64,000 bases of DNA from Snuella lapsa (GTDB lineage Bacteria > Bacteroidota > Bacteroidia > Flavobacteriales > Flavobacteriaceae). The translations under genes and the position numbers were made by a program. The number at the start of each line of letters is the position of its first letter. Position 1 is the stretch's first letter. Positions 18,210 through 27,810 of the stretch are shown here, one piece after another. The stretch spans positions 74,833-138,832 of the forward strand of contig NZ_BAABCY010000076.1 in the NCBI RefSeq assembly GCF_039539345.1, written 5' to 3'. Under the pieces are notes generated by a model. It saw only the letters and a program-made list of their open reading frames with translations, did no database searches and was not told the origin of the DNA.

Positions 18210-19694
18210 ATGAAAAAACTACTCGCTTTTCTCTGTCTAATTAGTGCTATTACCCATGCACAAAATAGAAAAATACCAGCCGATACTACTGTTTTAACTT
18301 CGCACAGTGTAACCATAAAAGGCATCAATTTATCGTACACAGCTACAACGGGTACACAGCCAGTATGGAATGGAAACGGCGAACCTATTGCTAGTCTATT
18401 TTATACTTATTACCAACGTAGTAACGTTAAAAACAAAGATAATAGACCTCTTATCATCTCTTTTAATGGAGGGCCAGGTTCTGCTTCCGTATGGATGCAC
18501 ATTGCTTATACAGGCCCTAAAATTTTAAATATTGATAAGGAAGGATATCCCATTCAACCCTATGGTGTAAAAGACAATCCAAATTCTATATTGGATATAG
18601 CCGATATTGTGTATGTAAACCCTGTGAATACTGGTTATTCAAGAATGCTTCCTAACAAGGAAGGAAAGCTACCAGAAAGAGAAACTTTTTTTGGTATCAA
18701 TGCAGATATTAAATATTTAGCAGAATGGATAAACACCTTTATTACCAGAAATAATAGATGGAAATCTCCTAAATACATTATTGGGGAAAGTTATGGTGGT
18801 ACGCGCGTAATGGGGCTCGCTAATGAATTACAAAGTAGCCAATGGATGTACTTAAACGGTGTTATTCTAGTATCTCCCGCCGATTATAAACTCTATAGCA
18901 CAAGCCAACCTATATATTCTACTTTAAACCTCCCCTACTTTACTGCTGCAGCTTGGTATCAAAAAGCATTGCCAAATGAGTTACAGCAACAAGATTTACT
19001 CGACATATTACCCGAAGTCGAAGATTATACAATCAATACATTAATGCCCGCAATAGCTAAAGGTGGATTTATTTCTAACAATGAAAAGCAAGAAGTTGCT
19101 CAAAAAATGAGTTATTACTCTGGATTGAGCAAAACAGCTATCTTACAAAATAACTTAGATGTTCCCACCAGTTTCTTTTGGAAAGAATTATTAAGAAACA
19201 AAACAGGTCATACCATAGGTAGGTTAGACTCCAGATATTTGGGGATTGACAAAAGAGAAGCTGGTGACAGCCCAGATTATAGTCCAGAATTAACTTCATG
19301 GATGCACTCCTTCACCCCTGCCATCAACTATTATATTAAAAAACACCTCAACTTTAAAACCGATATAAAGTATAACATGTTTGGTAATGTACACCCCTGG
19401 GATAGAAGAAATGATAATACCAGAGATCAGTTGAGACAAGCAATGGCTGTGAATCCTTATTTAAAAGTGCTGATTCAGTCGGGTTATTATGATGGAGCTA
19501 CTACCTATTTTGGAGCAAAATATACTATGTGGCAAATTGATCCGAGTGGGAAAATGAAAGACCGCTTTACGTTTAAAGGTTACAGAAGCGGTCATATGAT
19601 GTACCTTAGACAAGAGGACTTGGTAACTGCAAACGATGACCTAAGAACCTTCATAAAAAATTCTTTATCTAATGGAAAATCGGCTAAATACTAA
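18210..19694 (+). CDS. Secreted serine carboxypeptidase-like peptidase (family S10)
   Basis: This is a 494-residue exported peptidase with signal peptide MKKLLAFLCLISAITHAQ. The S10 signatures are clear: the oxyanion/substrate segment SFNGGPGSASVW (about 84-95), nucleophile Ser194 in GESYGGTR, a catalytic Asp in SGYYDGATTYFG, and the His in YRSGHMMYL near the C-terminus. The family removes C-terminal residues at acidic pH; its role in Bacteroidota is presumably peptide scavenging. The gene stands alone, and a strong bidirectional terminator separates it from the convergent M61 gene. Two GTTAA repeats 10 bases apart lie at 18129-18143 in its upstream region. Confidence 0.92.
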   Translation: MKKLLAFLCLISAITHAQNRKIPADTTVLTSHSVTIKGINLSYTATTGTQPVWNGNGEPIASLFYTYYQRSNVKNKDNRPLIISFNGGPGSASVWMHIAYTGPKILNIDKEGYPIQPYGVKDNPNSILDIADIVYVNPVNTGYSRMLPNKEGKLPERETFFGINADIKYLAEWINTFITRNNRWKSPKYIIGESYGGTRVMGLANELQSSQWMYLNGVILVSPADYKLYSTSQPIYSTLNLPYFTAAAWYQKALPNELQQQDLLDILPEVEDYTINTLMPAIAKGGFISNNEKQEVAQKMSYYSGLSKTAILQNNLDVPTSFFWKELLRNKTGHTIGRLDSRYLGIDKREAGDSPDYSPELTSWMHSFTPAINYYIKKHLNFKTDIKYNMFGNVHPWDRRNDNTRDQLRQAMAVNPYLKVLIQSGYYDGATTYFGAKYTMWQIDPSGKMKDRFTFKGYRSGHMMYLRQEDLVTANDDLRTFIKNSLSNGKSAKY

Positions 19695-19720
19695 ACTTAA
19701 TCACTATAATATTAATCAAT

Positions 19721-19759
19721 AAAAACGCCTGTTGTAGTAACGTACAACAGGCGTTTTTA
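19721..19759. terminator. Bidirectional intrinsic terminator
   Basis: A perfect 16-bp stem (19721-19736 with 19744-19759, core ACGCCTGTTGTA), a 7-base loop, A-rich on the left and T-rich on the right, so it works on both strands. It sits between the convergent S10 and M61 peptidase genes. Confidence 0.92.
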
Positions 19760-19776
19760 TTATTGTATATTTACTC

Positions 19777-21666
19777 TTAACCTTTTAGCCAAGCTTCACG
19801 TAATTTTATTTGTGCTTCACTTGCGTTTTCATTTACTTGAATACTTTCTCCTTTGGTATAAGGTTGGGTTGTAATTGTTTTAATAACAACCTCCTCGCCT
19901 TTTCTATTAAGCTTAACTTCTATCTCTTTACCTGGTTTCCACATAAACATCTCTGTTAAAAGCTCGTTTACATTTTGCATAGTAAGTTCTGTACCATTAA
20001 CGGTTTTAATAATATCACCAGATTTTACGCCTTGCTCGGCCCAAAAACTATTATCAGCTACCATATCAGTAAAAAATACAGTTCCATAATTAGGGTTGGC
20101 TCCTATAATTAAAACGCCTGCATTTTGAACAAAATTCGTTTTTACTTTGGCTTCTGCAGTTTTCAAACCTACCTTATTAAAAAATTCGTCATAATCAATT
20201 GGTGTAGTTCCTATAACGTGCGTGTCGAAAAAAGTTCTTAAAGACGGATAAGTCATTGCTACAATTTCATCAATTATCTTGTCATCTTCAAATGGCTTAT
20301 TCTTTCCATATTTATTTGACAATTCCTTCATAAGTGATAAAATACCTCTACTCTCGTTACTCTCCTCTCGCATCAAGATATCTATACACATGCCTATTAG
20401 AGCTCCTTTTTGGTAAACATTAATATATTGGGAAGCATAGGGTTCTTCCAAAATACGCTCACTCATTTCGGTAAAACTCATAGTATCGTCCATATCAAGG
20501 GAGTATTGGATTTTTTCCATAAGCTTAGTGTAAAATGCTTCATCGGATATCAGTCCTTGATTGACTTGAAATAATGTTGCAAAATATTCGGTTACCCCCT
20601 CGTACATCCATAAGTGTTTTGAGAATGTAGGCTTATTGTAATCGAAATAATGCACATCTTCAGAATGTACGCTTAAAGGTGTTACAATATGAAAGAACTC
20701 ATGAGAAACCACATCTATCATTCCTTCATCTAAAGCTTCCTTAGACATAGATTCTGGCATAACGACTACTGTAGATGTATGGTGTTCTAAAGCACCAAAT
20801 CCCTTGGGTGAATCTTCTTTTCCTTCCGACAGATATAAATATATATCATATCGCGGTGTTGTATTTACGGCTCCCAAATAATTCTTTTGGGCCTGCATCA
20901 TTTTAAAAATGGTTTCTTTTAGTGATTTAGCCGAATGGACTTTATTTGGCGAGTAAACACTCAATACTATTTTAATATCACCAACTTTAAATTCTTCAAC
21001 ATCCAAATTACCATACATCATTGGGTTATCGGTAATTTCAAAATAACGGGTAGCAAAATAACTACTAGTCGTGTATTTCCCGTCGTCACTTTCTTTTGTT
21101 CCTATATTTTGTAAAGCTGATGTTCTAGCAAAGTTACTGGGAGCAGTTACGTCCAATTTATATTGATTGTTCTTTAAAACATCAAAATACCCTATAAATC
21201 CGTGCAGATTAAGCACATAATTATTTGGTTCGATATTAGTTCCTGCTGGAGAGAATGGCTGTTCTCCTCCAATACCTCCTTCAACTTCTAAATCGTAGGT
21301 GTCATTAACCAAATAGGTTATTTTATCTAACTTCTTGGCATTAGTAATAGTCCAGGAATTAGTGCTCCCCTTAACCACTTCCATTTCATTTCCTTTATAA
21401 TCGTAAGCTTTAAAGCCCTCTATATACTTACCAAAATCACTTACCGAATAAGTACCTTGCACCACTTTTGGCAAATAATATGTTACCGTTTCTACCGTAA
21501 ACCGTCCTGGGTTAATCGTAACGGGGGCTTTATCATCATTCACTTGATCTAAACGTATGGTCGTTTCTATTGGTAAGCTTGTGGCCAAATCGTTTTTAGT
21601 CCTCGTTACATTACAACTTACTATTAAAACACCTGCTAATAATACAGTAAACCTGTTAATTTTCAT
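19777..21666 (-). CDS. M61 family metallopeptidase lipoprotein with PDZ domain
   Basis: This 629-residue predicted lipoprotein (lipobox LIVSC, Cys18) belongs to the M61 glycyl-aminopeptidase group. After an N-terminal beta-rich domain (about 30-230) comes the thermolysin-like zinc domain. The HEFFH motif is near residue 320, and WMYEGVTEYFA supplies the third ligand Glu. A PDZ domain occupies about 510-600 (GVKSGDIIKTVNGTELTMQNVNELL). Family members cleave N-terminal small residues from peptides in the envelope. It is transcribed alone and divergently from the glycosyltransferase gene. Confidence 0.9.
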   Translation of the reverse strand: MKINRFTVLLAGVLIVSCNVTRTKNDLATSLPIETTIRLDQVNDDKAPVTINPGRFTVETVTYYLPKVVQGTYSVSDFGKYIEGFKAYDYKGNEMEVVKGSTNSWTITNAKKLDKITYLVNDTYDLEVEGGIGGEQPFSPAGTNIEPNNYVLNLHGFIGYFDVLKNNQYKLDVTAPSNFARTSALQNIGTKESDDGKYTTSSYFATRYFEITDNPMMYGNLDVEEFKVGDIKIVLSVYSPNKVHSAKSLKETIFKMMQAQKNYLGAVNTTPRYDIYLYLSEGKEDSPKGFGALEHHTSTVVVMPESMSKEALDEGMIDVVSHEFFHIVTPLSVHSEDVHYFDYNKPTFSKHLWMYEGVTEYFATLFQVNQGLISDEAFYTKLMEKIQYSLDMDDTMSFTEMSERILEEPYASQYINVYQKGALIGMCIDILMREESNESRGILSLMKELSNKYGKNKPFEDDKIIDEIVAMTYPSLRTFFDTHVIGTTPIDYDEFFNKVGLKTAEAKVKTNFVQNAGVLIIGANPNYGTVFFTDMVADNSFWAEQGVKSGDIIKTVNGTELTMQNVNELLTEMFMWKPGKEIEVKLNRKGEEVVIKTITTQPYTKGESIQVNENASEAQIKLREAWLKG

Positions 21667-21767
21667 CTTCTAATTATATATTCTGTTTGTAAATGCCGAA
21701 AATACTATTATGTTACCTGCCTTTTTCTTAAGGTTCTGTTAAAAGATGAATTATGTATATTCGCAAA

Positions 21768-22775
21768 ATGCAAAAGCCCTTAATAAGTATACTAACACCA
21801 TTTAAAAATACAGAAGCTTATCTAGCCGAATGTTTGGATTCCATTTTAAAACAATCTTATACCCATTGGGAATTATTGATAGTGGACGATCATTCTACCG
21901 ATAGCAGCTATGAAGTAGTTAAACGTTTTGCTAAAAATGACAATAGAATAAAACTGATAAAAAATGAAGGTAATGGCATTATAGAAGCTCTTAAGCTTGC
22001 TTTTAAGCTAAGCAAGGGCGACTTTATTACAAGGATGGACAGTGATGATATTATGCCCCCAAATAAACTAAAGGTTTTAGCAACAAATCTTTTAAATTAT
22101 GGCAAACAACATGTTGCTGTTGGCTTGGTAAAATATTTTTGTGATGGAGGAGTTAAAGAAGGTTATAAAAGTTACGAACAATGGCTTAATACATTAACCG
22201 AAATCGGTAGTAATTATTCTGAAATATATAAAGAGTGCGTTATTCCTTCTCCGTGTTGGATGGTTTACCGAGATGATTTAATAGCTTGTGATGCATTCAA
22301 CCCCAACCGATATCCCGAAGATTACGATTTAACATTCCGGTTTTATAAACACCAATATAAGTGTATTCCTTGTAACGATGTACTGCATTACTGGAGAGAC
22401 TACAACACACGTACTTCCAGAACGCATATACATTACGCACAAAACCATTTTACCACACTAAAACTCCATTATTTTTTGGACGTAGATTACGATCCCAAAA
22501 GAACACTTGTAATATGGGGAGCGGGAACAAAAGGCAAACTCATCGCTAAAATTTTAACAAGAAAAGGCATTCCTTTTGAATGGATATGTGACAACCCCAA
22601 TAAGATTGGTCGCGACATATACGGAACAAAACTTAGGGCTTTTAACTACTTAAAACAGCTAACAAATGCGCAAAGCATCATAACAGTAGCTAACAAAAAG
22701 GCCCAAAAGGAAATTAGGGCTTACCTTAAACAAATTGATATGAAACCTGTAGAAGATTATGTATTCTTTTGTTAA
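21768..22775 (+). CDS. Family 2 glycosyltransferase with C-terminal nucleotide-binding-like domain
   Basis: This 335-residue protein starts best at ATG 21768. The earlier in-frame ATG at 21753 lies against a -7-like box (TATATTCG, 21756-21763). Residues 1-230 are a GT-A fold GT2 domain: ISILTPFKNTEAYLAECLDSIL, the UDP-sugar region LLIVDDHSTD, and the metal-binding TRMDSDD. The last 90 residues form a second, Rossmann-like unit beginning LVIWGAGTKGKLIAKIL, which resembles nucleotide- or sugar-binding modules found in some sugar-modifying enzymes. No membrane span is visible. Sugar donor and acceptor are unknown. Confidence 0.88.
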   Translation: MQKPLISILTPFKNTEAYLAECLDSILKQSYTHWELLIVDDHSTDSSYEVVKRFAKNDNRIKLIKNEGNGIIEALKLAFKLSKGDFITRMDSDDIMPPNKLKVLATNLLNYGKQHVAVGLVKYFCDGGVKEGYKSYEQWLNTLTEIGSNYSEIYKECVIPSPCWMVYRDDLIACDAFNPNRYPEDYDLTFRFYKHQYKCIPCNDVLHYWRDYNTRTSRTHIHYAQNHFTTLKLHYFLDVDYDPKRTLVIWGAGTKGKLIAKILTRKGIPFEWICDNPNKIGRDIYGTKLRAFNYLKQLTNAQSIITVANKKAQKEIRAYLKQIDMKPVEDYVFFC

Positions 22776-22834
22776 CTTCGCTTTGTACAACAAATAATAA
22801 ATATCATTTTATATATTTATAACAAATAAAAGGC

Positions 22835-24760
22835 ATGCAGTTTAAACACCCCGAACTTCTTTACGCTTTATTTTTACTGTTAATCCCTATTATTGTCCAC
22901 CTATTCCAATTACGGAAATTTCAAAAAGTCGCTTTCACCAACGTCGCTTTTTTAGAGGCAGCGACATTGAAAACGCGTAAAAGTTCACAAATAAAAAAAT
23001 GGCTTATTTTAACCATTAGACTCTTTCTGTTTACTGCTGTTATTTTAGCATTTGCACAACCTTATACCACTAAACAGGGTACTTATAATACCGAAAAGGA
23101 AACGGTTATTTATCTTGATAATTCTTATAGCATGCAGGCTAAAGGTAACCAAGGAGAACTTTTAAAACGTGCTGTTCAGGACATTATTAGTAATGTACCC
23201 AATAATGAAACCATTTCATTAATTACTAATAATGACACATACAAAAACGCCTCTATTAAGGCTATTAAGAATGAGTTGTTACAATTAGAGTATACTTCAA
23301 GTTCATTAACCAATCAAGCCGCCATATTAAAAGCCAAAACCCTTTTTAGTAAAAGAAAGAATACCTTAAAAAACTTAGTCTTTATATCTGATTTCCAACA
23401 GGACATATCAGATTTTAAACCTCTAGCAGATTCTCTAGAGAAATTGCACATGGTTAAACTACGACCTGTAAACAACAACAATGTTTCTATAGATAGTGTA
23501 TATATTTCCAAAATAACCGCTACAAGCACAGAGCTTAAGGTGGATATAAAAAACAGCGGTGACCCAATTGAGAACTTACCGATATCTTTATTCAATAATG
23601 ATACTCTAATAGCCAAAACATCAATATCTATTGAGAAAAATACCCAAACAAACTTCTCGCTTCCCCTAAAAGGCACTATAAGTGGACGAATAGCAATAGA
23701 CGATGTTAACCTTACTTTTGACAACAACTTTTTTTTTAATATCGACAATAACACTAAAATAAATGTATTGAGCATAAATGCTTCCGACGATTCTTTTTTG
23801 AAGCGTATTTATACAGCCGATGAATTTAATTATATCTCGACTTTAGAGGAACGGCTAAACTATAATACATTAGACAAGCTACATCTAATTATCTTGAATG
23901 AGTTGGAAACTATCCCAAACGCACTCATTTCGGCACTAAAGCTTTTTAGTAACCAAGGTGGCTATATAATTATAATCCCATCAAAAGCTATTAACCAGAC
24001 CTCTTACAATGCATTGTTATCCAATTACAGTACTGCATTTAAATCTTTTGTGGAAACTGAAAAACATATAACTACAATCAACTTCTCACATCCTTTGTAC
24101 AACAACGGTGTTTTTGAAAAACAAGTCAAGAATTTCCAATACCCAAAAGTAAATAGCTTTTATACTATTTCGGGTAGCTTAGAAAGCCCTGCTCTGGGAT
24201 ACGAGGATGGACAAGCCTTTTTATTAAAAAGCAACAACATGTATCTTTTTACGGCTGCATTGAATTCTGCAAATTCCAATTTAAAAAACTCGCCTTTAAT
24301 TGTTCCAACCTTATACAATATAGGCCGCTCTAGCTTTAAAACACCAAAGATATACTACACGATAGGTAAACAAAACACTTATGATGTAGCAACCCAACTT
24401 AAGCAAGATGACATTTTAACATTGGTAAATAAAACTGATCGTATTATACCAAAACAGCAATACTTTAATAACAAAGTTGTCATTAATACCTCCGAAAGCC
24501 CTTCTGTTTCTGGAATTTACGAAATAAAGAACGAAAACAAGACCGTTAAAAACGTAAGCTATAACTACGACAGAAGCGAAAGTAACTTGATTTACAGGGA
24601 TATCTCTAATTTAGAACAAGCTAGTGTTGGTGATTCTATTACCGATGTTTTTAATACTATAAAAAGTGATGCAAAAATTAATGCCCTGTGGAAATGGTTT
24701 GTTATTTTTGCATTAATTTTATTGATAATTGAAATGCTCATCTTAAAATATTTTAAATGA
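22835..24760 (+). CDS. BatA-domain membrane protein with von Willebrand A-like domain
   Basis: This 641-residue membrane protein begins with the BatA N-terminal region (FKHPELLYALFLLLIPIIVHLFQLRKF and a second span around LILTIRLFLFTAVILAFA). A vWA-like domain follows with a MIDAS motif DNSYSM near residue 93. The long middle part is predicted extracytoplasmic, and a final span (WKWFVIFALILLIIEMLILKYF) ends the protein. It is related to the Bacteroides aerotolerance (Bat) proteins, but the other bat genes are absent here and it is a stand-alone type common in Flavobacteriaceae. Its stop overlaps the start of the dihydroorotase-like gene by 4 bases (ATGA), so the two are translationally coupled. 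Confidence 0.85.
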   Translation: MQFKHPELLYALFLLLIPIIVHLFQLRKFQKVAFTNVAFLEAATLKTRKSSQIKKWLILTIRLFLFTAVILAFAQPYTTKQGTYNTEKETVIYLDNSYSMQAKGNQGELLKRAVQDIISNVPNNETISLITNNDTYKNASIKAIKNELLQLEYTSSSLTNQAAILKAKTLFSKRKNTLKNLVFISDFQQDISDFKPLADSLEKLHMVKLRPVNNNNVSIDSVYISKITATSTELKVDIKNSGDPIENLPISLFNNDTLIAKTSISIEKNTQTNFSLPLKGTISGRIAIDDVNLTFDNNFFFNIDNNTKINVLSINASDDSFLKRIYTADEFNYISTLEERLNYNTLDKLHLIILNELETIPNALISALKLFSNQGGYIIIIPSKAINQTSYNALLSNYSTAFKSFVETEKHITTINFSHPLYNNGVFEKQVKNFQYPKVNSFYTISGSLESPALGYEDGQAFLLKSNNMYLFTAALNSANSNLKNSPLIVPTLYNIGRSSFKTPKIYYTIGKQNTYDVATQLKQDDILTLVNKTDRIIPKQQYFNNKVVINTSESPSVSGIYEIKNENKTVKNVSYNYDRSESNLIYRDISNLEQASVGDSITDVFNTIKSDAKINALWKWFVIFALILLIIEMLILKYFK

Positions 24761-26016
24761 ACATACTTATAAAATCTGCTACAATTATTGATCCCAGTAG
24801 TGAATTTCACAACAAAACACAAGATCTATTAATTGAAGACGGCATCATCTCAAAAATTGCCAATTCCATTGAAAACGCTAAAGGTTTCCAAGAAATTCAA
24901 TTAGATAATTTACATATATCGCAAGGATGGTTTGATAGTAGCGTATGCTTTGGGGAGCCAGGTTTTGAAGAACGAGAAACCATAGCAAATGGTCTTAATA
25001 CAGCTGCGGCTTCTGGATTTACTACTGTAGGCATGAATGCCAATTCTTACCCAGTAATTGACTCCAATTCTGATATTACTTTTGTAAATTCAAAAGCTAA
25101 TGGGCATGCCGTTAATCTTTTACCAATTGGAGCGCTTACTTGTGGCAGTAAAGGAGAGGATTTAGCCGAACTTTATGATATGAGTACAGCTGGAGCTGTT
25201 GCTTTTTATGATTACAAAAAGCCTGTATCCAATCCCAACCTCTTGAAAATAGCTTTACAATATGCTGGTAATTTTAACGGTTTAGTATGCTCGTTTCCAC
25301 AAGAAAATAAAATTGCTGGACATGGTGTCATGAACGAAAATGTAACAAGTACAACCCTTGGTTTAAAGGGTATACCAACTTTAGCTGAATCCATGCAGGT
25401 TGCTCGTGACTTGTTTTTACTGGAATATACGGGTGGAAAATTACATATACCAACTATATCGACAGCAGAGTCGGTAGCGTTGATTAGAGAAGGCAAAAGA
25501 AAAGGTCTCGATGTAAGTTGCAGTGTTGCCATTCATAATTTATATTTTACGGACAATGTACTTAATGGGTTTAACACCCACTACAAAGTATTACCTCCAT
25601 TGCGCACACAAAAGGATATTGAAGCCTTGATGGAAGGCCTTGAAGATGGGACAATAGACATGGTTACAAGTGACCATAACCCCATTGATATTGAACATAA
25701 AAAGATAGAATTCGATCATGCTGCTTATGGCTCTATTGGGCTGGAAAGTGCTTTTGGTGCACTAAAAACCAAATTTACCTTAGATAAAACCATTGAACTT
25801 TTAACACAAGGTAAAACACGTTTTGGAGTAGACTCCTTACCAATTAATATAGGGAAAGCCCTAAACATCACCCTTTTTAACCCTGAAGGAGCGTATACTT
25901 TCTCTAAAGGGCATATCAATTCTAAATCGCATAATGCTATTTTTGAGAATGAATCTTTGACAGGACATGTTTATGGAATCATTTCGAATAACAAAATTGC
26001 TTTAAAACAACCATAA
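24757..26016 (+). CDS. Dihydroorotase homologue lacking metal ligands (PyrC/PyrX-like, probably non-catalytic)
   Basis: This 419-residue amidohydrolase-superfamily protein resembles class I dihydroorotase along its length (EPGFEERETIANGLNTAAASGFTTV; LPPLRTQKDIEALMEGL; TSDHNPI; GSIGLESAFGAL). The HxH pair of the usual DxHxHxREPG motif is replaced (DSSVCFGEPG), the substrate Arg is also lost, and the later His ligands look changed (HIPTIST; VAIHNL). Only the Asp in TSDHNP is clearly kept. So it is unlikely to be a normal zinc dihydroorotase. It may be a structural partner of aspartate carbamoyltransferase, like PyrX in some bacteria. It is coupled to the BatA-like gene and followed by a small membrane gene after 2 bases. 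Confidence 0.85.
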   Translation: MNILIKSATIIDPSSEFHNKTQDLLIEDGIISKIANSIENAKGFQEIQLDNLHISQGWFDSSVCFGEPGFEERETIANGLNTAAASGFTTVGMNANSYPVIDSNSDITFVNSKANGHAVNLLPIGALTCGSKGEDLAELYDMSTAGAVAFYDYKKPVSNPNLLKIALQYAGNFNGLVCSFPQENKIAGHGVMNENVTSTTLGLKGIPTLAESMQVARDLFLLEYTGGKLHIPTISTAESVALIREGKRKGLDVSCSVAIHNLYFTDNVLNGFNTHYKVLPPLRTQKDIEALMEGLEDGTIDMVTSDHNPIDIEHKKIEFDHAAYGSIGLESAFGALKTKFTLDKTIELLTQGKTRFGVDSLPINIGKALNITLFNPEGAYTFSKGHINSKSHNAIFENESLTGHVYGIISNNKIALKQP

Positions 26017-26018
26017 AA

Positions 26019-26348
26019 ATGGACAGTACAACCATAAAAAATGGAAGAACCTTAGCCATTGTTAGTCATATTACATTTGTGGGATTAATAATATCTGTGG
26101 TTATGAATGCTGATAAAAAAAATGCATTCACTTCTTTTTATAACCGACAAATGTTAGGACTAATTATTATGCTATTTATAGCCCAAATAACCGACAAATA
26201 CATAAATGGTACACTAGGGTACATCTTATGGCTTATATCTGCAATAGCCTGGTTGTTTTCTTTTATTAATATCTTACAAAGTAAAGCAACCCTAATACCT
26301 TATGTTGGTGAAAAATTTCAAGAATGGTTTGCTAATATAGGACGATAG
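26019..26348 (+). CDS. Small membrane protein, DUF4870-like
   Basis: This is a 109-residue protein with three hydrophobic segments (LAIVSHITFVGLIISVVM, MLGLIIMLFIAQI and YILWLISAIAWLFSFINIL). The pattern of an early SH motif, a KK segment with FYNRQ, then two spans resembles the small DUF4870-type membrane proteins, but the match is by eye only. It starts 2 bases after the dihydroorotase-like stop and ends 4 bases before the esterase start, so it lies inside the same operon. Function unknown. Confidence 0.7.
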   Translation: MDSTTIKNGRTLAIVSHITFVGLIISVVMNADKKNAFTSFYNRQMLGLIIMLFIAQITDKYINGTLGYILWLISAIAWLFSFINILQSKATLIPYVGEKFQEWFANIGR

Positions 26349-26352
26349 GATT

Positions 26353-27012
26353 ATGATAAATACAGACCTTTCATTGTACCACATCACGAGGCCATCAATT
26401 TTACAGGAAAAAGCACCATTGCTTATTATGTTTCACGGTTATGGTAGTGATGAAAATGATTTATTTTCGTTTGCAAGCGAATTGCCCGAAGAACTTTTTA
26501 TTATTTCGGTAAGAGCCCCCTACCCCATGCATCCTTATGGCAATGCTTGGTATGCCATTAATTTTGATGCCGACCAAAGAAAATGGAACGATAACGAGCA
26601 AGCCACGGCATCTCGTGATTTAATAGCCAGGTTTATCGACGAAGTTACCGAGACATATCCAATAGATAAAGAAAATATCTCGCTACTTGGGTTTAGCCAA
26701 GGAGCCATATTAAGCTATGCAGTTGCTTTAAATTATCCAGAGAAAGTTAAAAATATAATTGCGCTAAGTGGCTATATATACCATGATATTCTTCCTGAAA
26801 ATTTAAATGAAAAGGATTTTTCTAATTTGGATTTTTATTGCTCCCACGGTAGTGTCGATCAAGTCATTCCTGTTGATTGGGCCAGAAAAACATCGCCTTT
26901 TTTAAGTGACCTAAAAATTAAACATAACTATTCTGAATTCCCAGTAGGTCATGGTGTAGCTCCTCAAAACTTTTATGAATTCAAAGATTGGTTAACGAGA
27001 CGTATTCTCTAG
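26353..27012 (+). CDS. Alpha/beta hydrolase, phospholipase/carboxylesterase type
   Basis: This 219-residue cytoplasmic serine hydrolase belongs to the carboxylesterase 2 (YpfH/acyl-protein-thioesterase-like) group. The oxyanion region is MFHGYGSDENDLF. The nucleophile is Ser115 in GFSQGA, the Asp is in HGSVDQVIPV, and the catalytic His in PVGHGVAP. Length is normal for the family. Substrates are short-chain acyl esters in related enzymes; the true one here is unknown. It is the last gene of the run starting with the BatA-like gene and is followed by a terminator. Confidence 0.9.
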   Translation: MINTDLSLYHITRPSILQEKAPLLIMFHGYGSDENDLFSFASELPEELFIISVRAPYPMHPYGNAWYAINFDADQRKWNDNEQATASRDLIARFIDEVTETYPIDKENISLLGFSQGAILSYAVALNYPEKVKNIIALSGYIYHDILPENLNEKDFSNLDFYCSHGSVDQVIPVDWARKTSPFLSDLKIKHNYSEFPVGHGVAPQNFYEFKDWLTRRIL

Positions 27013-27047
27013 TTTCTATTATTGACCAATCTAAATAGCGCATAAAA

Positions 27048-27080
27048 AAAGAACCAGACTGAGTATTTAGTTGGTTCTTT
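27048..27080. terminator. Bidirectional intrinsic terminator
   Basis: A 9-bp stem (AAAGAACCA, 27048-27056, with TGGTTCTTT, 27072-27080) preceded by an A run and followed by T-rich sequence lies between the convergent esterase and response-regulator genes. The 15-base loop is partly self-pairing (ACT/AGT). Confidence 0.75.
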
Positions 27081-27102
27081 CTTAGCTTATGCTTTTCTCT
27101 TA

Positions 27103-27807
27103 CTAATCGTTAACTACCAATCTAAAGCCTTCACCATGGATATTCAATATTTCAACCTTTTCATCCAGTTTTAAATACTTGCGCAACTTGGCTATATAGA
27201 CATCCATGCTACGAGAAGTAAAATAATTATCATCGCGCCATATTTTAGTAAGTGCCAATTCGCGTGGCATTAAATCGTTTTCATGAAGCGCTAACAAACG
27301 CAATAATTCATTTTCCTTGGGTGATAATTTTATGGGCTCCCCGCCTTTATAACGTAAGAAACGTAGCTTTGAATTCAAATCGAAATCTCCTATTTTAAAC
27401 TCAAATTGTTTACTGTCGGAAATCGTTTCAGTTGCCTTACGCTGCATTATGGCTTTAATTTTCATTAACAATACTTCGCTATCAAAAGGCTTGTTCAAAT
27501 AATCGTCTGCTCCAACCTTGTAGCCTTTTAAAACGTCCTCTTTCATAGCTTTGGCTGTTAAAAACACTATGGGAACATCTGTGTTTTTTTCGCGTATCTC
27601 TTTGGCTAATGTAAAGCCATCTTTATAGGGCATCATAACATCAAGAATACATAAATCGAAATCGTCCTTTTTAAACTTTTCAAAACCTTCCATACCATTT
27701 TTTGCATGAACAACATTGTAATCGTTCATTACCAAATAATCTTTTAGAACTGTTCCAAAATTAGGATCATCTTCAACTAATAAAATTTTCTTGTTTTGTG
27801 CTTCCAT
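27103..27807 (-). CDS. OmpR-family response regulator (RprY-like)
   Basis: This 234-residue DNA-binding regulator has a receiver domain (1-120; acidic pair EDD, phospho-acceptor Asp56 in LDVMMP, conserved Lys in LTAKA) and a C-terminal winged helix (about 135-232; KLSPKENELLRLLALHEND, RSMDVYIAKLRKYL). It pairs with the histidine kinase whose stop lies 3 bases upstream. The pair resembles the RprX/RprY system of Bacteroidota. The DNA targets are unknown; repeated GTTAA elements upstream of the kinase gene and of htrA are candidates. Confidence 0.92.
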   Translation of the reverse strand: MEAQNKKILLVEDDPNFGTVLKDYLVMNDYNVVHAKNGMEGFEKFKKDDFDLCILDVMMPYKDGFTLAKEIREKNTDVPIVFLTAKAMKEDVLKGYKVGADDYLNKPFDSEVLLMKIKAIMQRKATETISDSKQFEFKIGDFDLNSKLRFLRYKGGEPIKLSPKENELLRLLALHENDLMPRELALTKIWRDDNYFTSRSMDVYIAKLRKYLKLDEKVEILNIHGEGFRLVVND

Positions 27808-27810
27808 ATC

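Noticed and set aside
23314..23775. 153-codon ORF antisense to the BatA-like gene
   Set aside because: It is fully contained in a convincing gene, is hydrophobic by codon mirror effect, and has no promoter or family signature.
24757..26016. Active dihydroorotase (pyrC)
   Set aside because: The zinc-binding HxH and the substrate Arg are not present, so the gene symbol was not given.
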